Source: Clostridia bacterium (GTDB taxonomy: Bacteria > Bacillota > Clostridia > Christensenellales > Borkfalkiaceae). Taken from it: 8,599 nucleotides of DNA. How positions within the stretch are numbered: position 1 is the first letter of the stretch; each line of letters opens with the position of its first letter. Shown in pieces: positions 1 through 6,629 of the stretch. The position numbers and the translations under genes are program-made. The DNA is taken from positions 1-8,599 of the forward strand of contig JAIDOO010000057.1 of the NCBI GenBank assembly GCA_029063275.1, in the 5' to 3' direction. A model generated the notes under the pieces. It saw only the letters and a list, made by a program, of their open reading frames with translations. It ran no database searches and was not told the DNA's origin.

Positions 1-1
1 C

Positions 2-142
2 GTTATTATTCACGAACTGGCGCATTTGGTTTACTTTAACCATTCCGAAAAATTCTGGTCTCTTGTAGCAAAGTACGAACCCGAATATAAATCGTTGAGA
101 AAGCGGCTTAAATCTTTTGATTTTTTGACGCGATTGTACTGA
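2..142 (+). CDS. YgjP/SprT-like (DUF45) zinc metallopeptidase, C-terminal fragment
   Basis: Only the last 46 codons are present; the gene begins left of the window and ends at TGA 140-142. The fragment starts VIIHELAHLVYFNHSEKFW. The HELAH motif gives the two zinc-ligand histidines and the catalytic glutamate of a gluzincin-type site. The following N-H-S-E-K-F-W is characteristic of the YgjP/DUF45 family, in which a further histidine downstream of HExxH completes the metal site. The short basic tail (SLRKRLKSFDFLTRLY) also matches the usual end of that family. Cellular substrates of these proteins are poorly known, so I assign family only. The carA promoter begins 33 nt after the stop. I see no strong terminator between them, so some read-through into the carA leader is possible. 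Confidence 0.8.
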   Translation, partial: VIIHELAHLVYFNHSEKFWSLVAKYEPEYKSLRKRLKSFDFLTRLY

Positions 143-175
143 ATTAAATAATAAAATAAAACTTTGCTCTTTTGC

Positions 176-204
176 TTGACTTAAAAAAAAGGTTGTTATA
201 TAAT
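176..204 (+). promoter_or_regulatory. Sigma-A type promoter of the carA operon
   Basis: A TTGACT -35 box at 176-181 and a perfect TATAAT -10 box at 199-204 are separated by exactly 17 bp, with an A-rich spacer (ttaaaaaaaagg...). Initiation is expected near 209-212. This is the only good promoter between the upstream peptidase gene and carA, so it most likely drives the whole carA to thiI operon. Its near-consensus form suggests high basal initiation, with control exerted downstream at the leader terminator. Confidence 0.85.
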
Positions 205-221
205 TTTTAAGGTTAGGAATT

Positions 222-332
222 ATGAAAGGCATTTTAAAGACATACGCATTTGTACATAATTTGTTTGCTTTCAACGGCGGTCATTGCACCGACGAAAAAT
301 TCCGTTTTAATAATTTTGTTTTATTTGACTGA
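222..332 (+). CDS. Candidate leader peptide, 36 aa, upstream of carA
   Basis: An ATG at 222 opens 36 codons ending at TGA 330-332. The predicted peptide begins MKGILKTYAFVHNLF and ends FRFNNFVLFD. It is rich in Phe (7 of 36), which is partly a by-product of the T-rich DNA, and it resembles no protein family I recognise. The 5' UTR would be only about 10-12 nt. It carries AGGA at 215-218, three bases from the ATG, which is close for a ribosome site; AAGG at 209-212 is better spaced but may lie at the transcript's very start. The main reason to take the ORF seriously is position: its stop codon falls inside the 5' arm of the leader terminator (327-336), so a ribosome finishing it would block that hairpin. 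It has only one Arg codon, so arginine-specific ribosome stalling is unlikely. It could also be a chance ORF. Confidence 0.45.
   Translation: MKGILKTYAFVHNLFAFNGGHCTDEKFRFNNFVLFD
275..294 (+). promoter_or_regulatory. Leader RNA hairpin upstream of U-rich tract (possible pause hairpin)
   Basis: CGGCGGT (275-281) can pair with ACCGACG (288-294) around a CATTGC loop, giving six pairs and one internal G-A mismatch. It is the only GC-rich stem in the otherwise AT-rich leader. It is followed by a tract with 18 T in 27 nt (300-326). In E. coli pyrBI a hairpin and U-rich stretch in this relative position slow RNA polymerase when UTP is low. That role here is inference from layout alone. Confidence 0.4.
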
Positions 333-358
333 TTTATTTTTAAATCAGTCTTTCTTTT
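327..358 (+). terminator. Intrinsic terminator in the carA leader (attenuator)
   Basis: GACTGATTTA (327-336) and TAAATCAGTC (341-350) form a perfect 10-bp stem with a TTTT loop, followed by TTTCTTTT (351-358). It lies downstream of the promoter and 30 nt upstream of the carA start codon. No promoter is visible in 359-388, so transcripts reaching carA from the promoter at 176-204 must pass it. This makes it an attenuator rather than an ordinary gene end. The stop codon of the 222-332 ORF lies within the 5' arm. I found no clear competing antiterminator stem and no PyrR-type binding loop. Confidence 0.8.
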
Positions 359-375
359 AATTACAGAAAAAAGTT

Positions 376-388
376 AAGGATCAGGTTA
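376..388 (+). promoter_or_regulatory. Ribosome binding site of carA
   Basis: AAGGA at 376-380 lies 8 nt before the ATG at 389. This standard Shine-Dalgarno placement supports the chosen carA start. Confidence 0.8.
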
Positions 389-1456
389 ATGAAAAAAGTT
401 TATTTGACGCTTCAAAACGGTAAACAATTTCAGGGTTTCAGCTTCGGCGCGGACGGCGAAACCGTCGGAGAGCTGGTGTTTACCACCGGTATGACAGGTT
501 ATATCGAAACGCTTACAGACCCCAGTTACTTCGGGCAAATCGTGGTGCAGACCTTTCCGCTTATAGGAAACTACGGTGTAATTTCGCCCGACTGCGAGAG
601 TAAAAAACCGTGGGTTTCGGCATATATAGTGAGAGAGAAGTGTGATAACCCTTCAAATTTCAGGTGCGAACAGACGCTTGATAAATATCTTGCGGATAAC
701 GGAATAATCGGGCTGTACGGCGTCGATACGCGCGAGCTTACAAAAATAGTAAGGGAAGCCGGCGTTATGAATGCGGCGATTACTTCGAAGCCGCTGAAAA
801 GTTTTGACGAGATAAACAAATACCGCGTAAAGCGCGCGGTTGAAAGCGTAACCGCGCAAGATGTTGAGCGCTTCGGAAATCCCGACGGATTGAAAATTGC
901 TGTATGGGATTTCGGCGCGAAGGAAAATATAGTCCGCGAATTGGTTAAGCGCGGTTGTTATTGTGTAAAATTGCCGTCTTTTTACACTGCCGAGCAAATT
1001 CTTGCGTTAAATTGCGACGGTCTTATGCTTACGAACGGACCCGGCGACCCTGCTGAAAATGTTCAGATAATCGAAAATCTTAAAAAGCTTGCAGGCAAGC
1101 TACCTATTTTCGGGATTTGTCTGGGACATCAGCTTTTTGCGCTTGCCATGGGTGGAAAGACCAGGAAAATGAAATACGGACACCGCGGTGCAAACCAACC
1201 TGTTAAAAATCTCGAAAGCGGCAGGGTTTACATATCCAGCCAAAACCACGGCTACGAAGTGGTTTCTTCAAGCTTAAAGTGCGGTAAGCTGTCTTATATA
1301 AACGCCAATGACGGCACTTGCGAGGGGTTTGATTATCCCGAATTGAATGCATTTACTGTGCAGTTTCATCCCGAAGCCTGCGGCGGACCGCGCGACGCTT
1401 CGTTCTTGTTTGACAAATTTATTACAAACGTAAAGGAAGGTAAGTATAATGCCTAA
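389..1456 (+). CDS. carA: Carbamoyl-phosphate synthase small subunit (glutamine amidotransferase)
   Basis: CarA hydrolyses glutamine and channels ammonia to the large subunit CarB, which makes carbamoyl phosphate in the cytoplasm for pyrimidine and arginine synthesis. At 355 aa it is of normal family length. Residues 1-150 form the CarA-specific N-terminal domain, with the typical FTTGMTGYIETLTDPSY and GIIGLYGVDTRELT signatures. From about 168 a class I glutamine amidotransferase domain follows. It shows NGPGDP (216-221), the nucleophile Cys244 in FGICLGHQ, and the His327/Glu329 pair in VQFHPEA, so the catalytic triad is complete. The ATG at 389 has a good ribosome site. The 3' end overlaps carB by 8 nt, which suggests translational coupling and a balanced subunit ratio. 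Expression is probably set by the leader attenuator just upstream. Confidence 0.97.
   Translation: MKKVYLTLQNGKQFQGFSFGADGETVGELVFTTGMTGYIETLTDPSYFGQIVVQTFPLIGNYGVISPDCESKKPWVSAYIVREKCDNPSNFRCEQTLDKYLADNGIIGLYGVDTRELTKIVREAGVMNAAITSKPLKSFDEINKYRVKRAVESVTAQDVERFGNPDGLKIAVWDFGAKENIVRELVKRGCYCVKLPSFYTAEQILALNCDGLMLTNGPGDPAENVQIIENLKKLAGKLPIFGICLGHQLFALAMGGKTRKMKYGHRGANQPVKNLESGRVYISSQNHGYEVVSSSLKCGKLSYINANDGTCEGFDYPELNAFTVQFHPEACGGPRDASFLFDKFITNVKEGKYNA
1432..1448 (+). promoter_or_regulatory. Ribosome binding site of carB inside the carA 3' end
   Basis: AAAGGAAGG at 1432-1440 is 8 nt upstream of the ATG at 1449 and lies within the last codons of carA. It is a strong Shine-Dalgarno site. It fixes the CarB start and shows the two reading frames overlap by design (1449-1456). 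Confidence 0.8.
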
Positions 1457-4400
1457 GAGAGAAGATATAAAAAAGGTACTCGTAATAGGTTCGGGTCCGA
1501 TAGTTATAGGACAGGCTGCTGAATTCGATTATGCAGGTGCACAGGCTTGCAGAGTGTTGAAAGACGCAGGCATAAACGTCGTTTTGTGCAATTCCAATCC
1601 TGCAACGATAATGACCGACCGCGCGCTTGCGGATGAAATTTATCTTGAACCGCTGACGGTTGATACGTTAAAGCGAATTATTATAAAAGAGCGCCCTGAC
1701 AGCCTTTTGGCTTCTTTGGGCGGGCAGACCGGGCTGACTTTGGGTTGTCAGCTGGCTAAATCCGGCTTTTTGGACGAATACGGCGTCAAGCTTATCGGCG
1801 TAAAGCTCGACTCGATCGACAGGGCGGAAGACAGAGAGCTTTTCAAACAGACTATGCAGAAAATCAATCAGCCCATTGTGCCGTCCGATATAGCGTACAC
1901 TGTCGAAGAGTGTTTGTCGATTGCCGACAAAATCGGATATCCCGTAATTGTACGCCCGGCATATACGCTCGGCGGAGCGGGCGGCGGCGTTGCCGCTAAT
2001 GAGGAAGAGCTCAAACTTATCGCGCACAACGGTCTTATGCTCTCGCCCATTACTCAGGTTTTAATTGAAAAATATATAGGCGGCTGGAAGGAGATAGAGT
2101 TTGAGGTTTTGCGCGACGGTGCGGGCAACGTTTTAACGGTCTGCTCTATGGAGAATTTCGATCCCGTCGGACTTCACACGGGCGATTCTATAGTAATTGC
2201 ACCTGCGGTAACTCTTTCGGACAAAGAATATCAGATGCTCAGGACGGCGTCGCTCGATATAATTTCCGAGCTTGAAATAGAGGGTGGTTGTAACTGCCAG
2301 TTCGCTTTAAATCCCGATTCGTTTGAATATTCTGTTATAGAAGTAAATCCCAGGGTTTCGCGTTCGTCCGCGCTTGCTTCAAAAGCTACGGGCTATCCCA
2401 TTGCAAAGGTTACTACGCAAATCGCATTGGGTTACACCCTTGACGAAATTAAAAACGACGTAACAGGCAAAACTTTTGCATGCTTCGAGCCTACTTTGGA
2501 TTATGTTGTGGTTAAGCTTCCGAAGTGGCCGTTTGATAAATTTTTGTACGCAAAACGCAATTTGGGTACAAGAATGAAGGCAACGGGCGAAGTTATGGCA
2601 ATAGGTACCAATTTTGAAACGGCTATTATGAAAGCCGTCCGCGGTGCGGAAATTTCGGTATCGTCCTTGAATTTGCCTAAAATGGCAAAGCTCTCTGACG
2701 GCGAAGTAAAGGCAAAACTTGCCGAACTTACCGATGAGAGGCTTTTCGTCGTATTCGAGGCGTTAAAGCGCGGAATTTCAATTGATGAAATTTATACTAT
2801 AACGAAAATCGACGAATGGTTTTTGGCTAAGCTTAAAAATCTTGTGGATTTTGAAAATGAAATTTGCGGCAAGCAAATAGATAAACAACAGTATTTACGC
2901 GGCAAACAGCTTGGCTATCCCGATAAGGAACTGCAAAAAATTTCGGGCAACGAATTGCCTGCACACAGAAATTCCGTCTTTAAAATGGTTGATACCTGCG
3001 GTGCGGAATTTTCTGCGCAGACTCCTTATTTCTACTCAACATTTGACGATAAAGAAAATGACGAGGCAAAGCCTTTTGTTAAAAACAGCACAAAAAAGAG
3101 AATTATAGTCATAGGTTCCGGACCAATAAGAATAGGTCAGGGTATCGAATTCGACTACTCGTCGGTACACTGCGTATGGGCGCTGAAAAAGCTCGGTTAT
3201 GAGGTAATTATCATAAACAACAACCCTGAAACCGTTTCAACAGACTTCGATACGGCGGACAGGCTTTACTTCGAATCGCTTACACCCGAGGACGTTCAGA
3301 ATGTAATTGACGTTGAAAAACCCTACGGCGTAGTTATAACTTTCGGCGGACAGACGGCTATTAAGCTTTGCAGTTATCTCGAAAGCCGTGGCGTAAGGAT
3401 TTTGGGCACGCCTGCTGACAGCGTAGACCTTGCCGAGGACAGAGAACGCTTTGACGAGCTTTTGGAACGCTTTGGAATTGCGCGCCCTAAGGGTCTTACC
3501 GTAATGACGGGTGAAGAAGCTGTCGCCGCCGCGGAAAAGTTAGGTTATCCGGTGTTGTTGCGTCCGTCTTACGTAATCGGCGGACAGAATATGACAATAG
3601 CCTTTACGCAGAACGATATTGAAAGATATATGGACGTAATTCTCGCCCAGAAAATCGAAAATCCCGTGCTTTGCGATAAGTATTTAATGGGTACCGAGCT
3701 TGAGGTAGACGCTATTTCCGACGGCGTAGACGTGCTGATTCCCGGTATTATGCAACATATCGAAAGGGCAGGCGTTCACAGTGGAGACTCGATTGCGGTT
3801 TATCCGCCGTATAATCTGAGCGACGCTATGCTTAAAAAGGTAGTGGACGTTTCAACTAAACTTGCAATTTCGTTAAAGACCAAGGGACTTATAAATATCC
3901 AGTACCTGATATATCATAACGAGCTGTATGTAATAGAGGTAAACCCCAGAGCTTCGCGAACTATTCCGTATATTTCAAAGGTTACGGGCGTGCCTATGGT
4001 TGACCTTGCTACGCATATTCTCGTCTGCGCAAAATTGAAAAATCTCGGATACGTCACGGGGCTTTATCCCAATTCACCCTATGTTGCCGTTAAAGTTCCC
4101 GTATTTTCGTTTGAAAAACTGAACGACGTAAACTCTCAGCTCGGTCCCGAAATGAAGTCTACGGGCGAGGTGCTTGGAATCGGTAAGACGATAGAAGAGG
4201 CGCTTTTTAAAGGGCTTGTTTCGGCAGGCTTCAATATGAAGCATCCTACAAAAAACAATCCGTCGGGCATTTATTTCACTATAAACGACCAAGACAAACC
4301 TGAGATTATTAATATAGTTAAAAAGTTTGCCGACTTGGGTCTTACACTGTACGCGACAAAGGGAACGGCAGACGTTATACGAAGTCTTGGGCTTGAATGT

Positions 4401-5498
4401 TGCGATGTTGCAAGACTTTCTTCAAACGAAGAAATTTTCAAGCTTATGGACGAGGGTAAGGTGGACTACGTTGTATACACGGGCAAATCCGACGTTGAGT
4501 CCATTTCAAACTATATCAGTTTGCACCATCATGCAATTTTGTTGGGTATTACCGTGCTTACGTCGCTTGATACGGCGAATGCGCTTGCAGACGTAATTGC
4601 GGGCAGGTACAACCAGTTTAATACAGAGCTTGTGGATATAAATAATCTGAGAAAAGAAAAGTTGAAGCTCGACTTCTGTAAAATGCAGAGTTGCGGAAAC
4701 GATTATATATTATTTAATAATATGGACAGCAGAATTACCTGTCCCGAATCTCTTGCGATAAACTTTTCCGACAGGCATTACGCAATCGGTGCAGACGGAG
4801 TTGTTTTGATTGAAAAATCGCAAGTTGCCGCGGCTAAAATGCTTGTCTTTAACCGCGACGGAAGTAGCGGCGGTATGGCGGCTAATCCCTTGCGCTGTGT
4901 TGCAAAATATTTGTTCGATAACGGACTTGCAGACGAAACGATGAGTATTGAAACGGTAAACGGCGTAAAAAATTTATGGGTAAACAGCTTTAACGGGAAG
5001 GCAAGCTCCGTAGTCGTGAATCTCGGAAAGCCCGTATTCGATGCGGAGTTATTGCCGTCGACTTTAACAGGCAAATATATAGAAAAGCAGTTGAAGTTCG
5101 GTGAAAAAACTTATCCCGTAACGTTTGTTAACGTGGGTAATCCGCACTGCGTGATTTTCTGCGACAAAGTCGAAAGTATCGATTTGGATTCGCTTGGACA
5201 GCTTATAACCGAATCGGGTTATTTTCCTCAGGGAATTTTCGTTGAGTGTGTGCGTGTAGTAAACAACGTAACCGTTAAAATGCGCGTGTGGGAAAAGAGC
5301 AACGGCGAAACGCTGTCCTGCGGAACTGCGGCGGTTGCGGCGGCGGTTGCCGCGATAGAATGCGGTTACTGCAAAAACGACGGGATTATAACCGTAAAGC
5401 TGAAAGGCGGCGACCTGTTTGTGAGATTTAATGAAACGGGAGAGGTAGAGCTGGACGGAACGGTAAGGCAATCGTTTGAAGGCTTGATAGAAATTTAA
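1449..5498 (+). CDS. carB: Carbamoyl-phosphate synthase large subunit fused to a DapF-like domain
   Basis: This 1349-residue protein is about 280 residues longer than an ordinary CarB (about 1060-1075). Residues 1 to about 1070 are a complete CarB with its two homologous halves: GSGPIVIGQ (14-22) and GSGPIRIGQ (556-564) open the pre-ATP-grasp domains, and the metal/ATP motifs EVNPR occur at 298-302 and 830-834, one per ATP-grasp site. The MGS-like allosteric domain covers about 939-1062. The first half phosphorylates bicarbonate and takes ammonia from CarA; the second phosphorylates carbamate. The CarB sequence looks intact and functional. After ELVDINNLRKEKLKL the frame runs on without a stop into a DapF-fold domain (about 1073-1349, described separately). 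There is no flexible linker. The stop overlaps the next start as TAATG. Confidence 0.96.
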   Translation: MPKREDIKKVLVIGSGPIVIGQAAEFDYAGAQACRVLKDAGINVVLCNSNPATIMTDRALADEIYLEPLTVDTLKRIIIKERPDSLLASLGGQTGLTLGCQLAKSGFLDEYGVKLIGVKLDSIDRAEDRELFKQTMQKINQPIVPSDIAYTVEECLSIADKIGYPVIVRPAYTLGGAGGGVAANEEELKLIAHNGLMLSPITQVLIEKYIGGWKEIEFEVLRDGAGNVLTVCSMENFDPVGLHTGDSIVIAPAVTLSDKEYQMLRTASLDIISELEIEGGCNCQFALNPDSFEYSVIEVNPRVSRSSALASKATGYPIAKVTTQIALGYTLDEIKNDVTGKTFACFEPTLDYVVVKLPKWPFDKFLYAKRNLGTRMKATGEVMAIGTNFETAIMKAVRGAEISVSSLNLPKMAKLSDGEVKAKLAELTDERLFVVFEALKRGISIDEIYTITKIDEWFLAKLKNLVDFENEICGKQIDKQQYLRGKQLGYPDKELQKISGNELPAHRNSVFKMVDTCGAEFSAQTPYFYSTFDDKENDEAKPFVKNSTKKRIIVIGSGPIRIGQGIEFDYSSVHCVWALKKLGYEVIIINNNPETVSTDFDTADRLYFESLTPEDVQNVIDVEKPYGVVITFGGQTAIKLCSYLESRGVRILGTPADSVDLAEDRERFDELLERFGIARPKGLTVMTGEEAVAAAEKLGYPVLLRPSYVIGGQNMTIAFTQNDIERYMDVILAQKIENPVLCDKYLMGTELEVDAISDGVDVLIPGIMQHIERAGVHSGDSIAVYPPYNLSDAMLKKVVDVSTKLAISLKTKGLINIQYLIYHNELYVIEVNPRASRTIPYISKVTGVPMVDLATHILVCAKLKNLGYVTGLYPNSPYVAVKVPVFSFEKLNDVNSQLGPEMKSTGEVLGIGKTIEEALFKGLVSAGFNMKHPTKNNPSGIYFTINDQDKPEIINIVKKFADLGLTLYATKGTADVIRSLGLECCDVARLSSNEEIFKLMDEGKVDYVVYTGKSDVESISNYISLHHHAILLGITVLTSLDTANALADVIAGRYNQFNTELVDINNLRKEKLKLDFCKMQSCGNDYILFNNMDSRITCPESLAINFSDRHYAIGADGVVLIEKSQVAAAKMLVFNRDGSSGGMAANPLRCVAKYLFDNGLADETMSIETVNGVKNLWVNSFNGKASSVVVNLGKPVFDAELLPSTLTGKYIEKQLKFGEKTYPVTFVNVGNPHCVIFCDKVESIDLDSLGQLITESGYFPQGIFVECVRVVNNVTVKMRVWEKSNGETLSCGTAAVAAAVAAIECGYCKNDGIITVKLKGGDLFVRFNETGEVELDGTVRQSFEGLIEI
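4665..5495 (+). other. DapF-like (diaminopimelate epimerase fold) C-terminal domain of the CarB fusion, probably catalytically inactive
   Basis: Residues 1073-1349 (277 aa, a full DapF length) begin LDFCKMQSCGNDYILFNN, matching the DapF N-terminus. Conserved landmarks are the GND asparagine, FNRDGS, VGNPH and GETLSCGT, with the second catalytic cysteine at Cys1291. DapF interconverts LL- and meso-diaminopimelate using two cysteines. Here the first cysteine site, normally xMCGNGxRC, reads GGMAANPLRC: Ala1144 replaces Cys, Ala1145 replaces Gly and Pro1147 replaces Gly. In the substrate-binding FPxRxN segment the Asn is Phe1264 (FPQGIFVE), and the usual E-R before GET is E1282-K1283, followed by Ser-Asn. 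Racemisation by the two-base mechanism is therefore unlikely. A ligand-sensing, structural or altered catalytic role for CarB is possible but unproven. No independent ribosome site precedes Met1079, so it is probably made only as a fusion. Confidence 0.88.
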
Positions 5499-6625
5499 TG
5501 ATATATTTTGATAATGCGGCAACTACAAAGCCGAATGAGCGAGCTTTAAAGTCCGCAGAAAAATATTTGACGGAAGAATTTTATAATCCGTCGGGACTTT
5601 ATAAATCGGGTTATAATCTTAGTCTATTGCTGAAAGAAGCGCGCAAAAATATAGTTTCACTTGTCGCGGACGAAAATAAATTTTCGTGCATTTTTACTTC
5701 GTGCGGCACCGAGGCGGATAACCAGGCGATTCTTTGCGGCGGTAAGCGCGGAAACATTGTTACAACCCTTGGCGAACATTCAGCGGTTTATGAAGCGGTT
5801 AACGAGGCAAAACAGCGCGGAATTGAAGTTCGTTTTGCCAATCTGAATTCCGACGGCAGTGTCGATAGTGAACATCTTTTAAGTCTTGTCGACGAAAAAA
5901 CCTCGCTTGTATCTGTTATTCACGTGAACAATGAAACGGGCGCAATAAACGATATTGCTGATATTGCGCAAAAGGTTAAAGTAAAAAATAAGTTTACACT
6001 CTTTCATTCGGACGGCGTTCAGGCGTTTGGTAAAATAAATTTCCGATTGAACGGAGATATTGATCTGTACTCGGTAAGCGCACATAAAATTGGCGGAATA
6101 AAAGGTGTGGGCGCTTTGATTAAGCGCAAAGATCTAATAATTAAACCTCTGATTTTCGGCGGCGGACAGGAAGATAATCTGCGAAGCGGTACAGAAAACG
6201 TATTCGGCATAAAATGCTTTGAATTTGCCGCAAAAGAGCGGTTAAGTGGATTAAATCAGGCTTATGACCGCATTTTAGCTCTAAAAATCCTATTTTGTAG
6301 GCTTTTGGATAGTACTATGTTTGACATAATAAGCTCTGAAAACGGCTCTCCGTATATTATTTCGGTCATAGCAAAGGGCGTCCGAGGCGAAACTATTTTG
6401 CATGAGGCGGATGATAAAGGACTGATAATCGGTACGGGTTCGGCGTGTTCTTCGAATTCCAGTAAGCGATATTCGAGGGTAATGCTCGCGTGCGGCTTGG
6501 ATAAAGAGTCTGCCGACGGAGTATTAAGGATAAGTTTTTCAACCGAATCTACGGAAGAAGAAGTTTGTACTGCGGCAAAAATATTAAATGAAACTGTTGC
6601 AAACAGGCGGCGGTTAATGGCATAA
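5498..6625 (+). CDS. Cysteine desulfurase, NifS/IscS family (NifZ-like partner of ThiI)
   Basis: This PLP enzyme takes sulfur from cysteine, leaving alanine and a persulfide on its active-site cysteine. At 375 aa it is full length. It opens with the family-typical MIYFDNAATTKP. It has His94 (GEHSAV) that stacks on PLP, Asp172 and Gln175 (HSDGVQAFGK), the PLP lysine Lys197 (SAHKIGG), GGGQEDNLRSGTEN (221-234), and the catalytic Cys317 in GTGSACSS. Its position directly before thiI points to sulfur donation for tRNA 4-thiouridine, as shown for the Bacillus subtilis NifZ-ThiI pair. General Fe-S supply (IscS-like) cannot be excluded, but no iscU or other Fe-S scaffold gene is nearby. The start codon overlaps the carB stop (TAATG), and no strong Shine-Dalgarno site is seen, so translation is probably coupled. 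Confidence 0.93.
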   Translation: MIYFDNAATTKPNERALKSAEKYLTEEFYNPSGLYKSGYNLSLLLKEARKNIVSLVADENKFSCIFTSCGTEADNQAILCGGKRGNIVTTLGEHSAVYEAVNEAKQRGIEVRFANLNSDGSVDSEHLLSLVDEKTSLVSVIHVNNETGAINDIADIAQKVKVKNKFTLFHSDGVQAFGKINFRLNGDIDLYSVSAHKIGGIKGVGALIKRKDLIIKPLIFGGGQEDNLRSGTENVFGIKCFEFAAKERLSGLNQAYDRILALKILFCRLLDSTMFDIISSENGSPYIISVIAKGVRGETILHEADDKGLIIGTGSACSSNSSKRYSRVMLACGLDKESADGVLRISFSTESTEEEVCTAAKILNETVANRRRLMA

Positions 6626-6629
6626 AACT

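Noticed and set aside
200..223. Inverted repeat ATAATT / AATTAT around the transcription start as an operator
   Set aside because: It is six A/T pairs in a very AT-rich stretch, and one half is the -10 box itself. It has no match to an ArgR-type or other operator that I can support.
205..326. PyrR binding site, T-box or other known riboswitch in the carA leader
   Set aside because: I searched by eye for the PyrR loop consensus (UCCxGxGAGG-like), the T-box TGGNACCGCG-like sequence and a competing antiterminator complementary to GACTGATTTA. None was found. A covariance-model search would be decisive.
325..361. A second promoter just before carA (TTGACT at 325-330 with TTTAAT at 356-361)
   Set aside because: The spacing is 25 bp, too long for a sigma-A promoter, and nothing resembling a -10 box occurs at 16-18 bp. 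The TTGACT overlaps the terminator stem by chance.
1668..2050. Open reading frames on the minus strand across carB (also across carA, the desulfurase gene and thiI)
   Set aside because: They lie opposite strongly conserved coding sequence, have no ribosome sites or recognisable protein motifs, and are shadows of the real frames.
4640..4690. carB and dapF as two genes joined by a sequencing error
   Set aside because: The frame is continuous with sensible residues on both sides, no stop or frame change is needed, and no ribosome site or well-placed start precedes the DapF part. A real fusion is the simpler reading, though reads should be checked.
5326..5355. GC-rich repeat (GCGGCGGTT twice) as a regulatory or mobile repeat
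   Set aside because: It encodes the alanine/valine-rich helix (AAVAAAVAA) that follows the second catalytic cysteine in DapF proteins. The repetition comes from Ala and Val codons.
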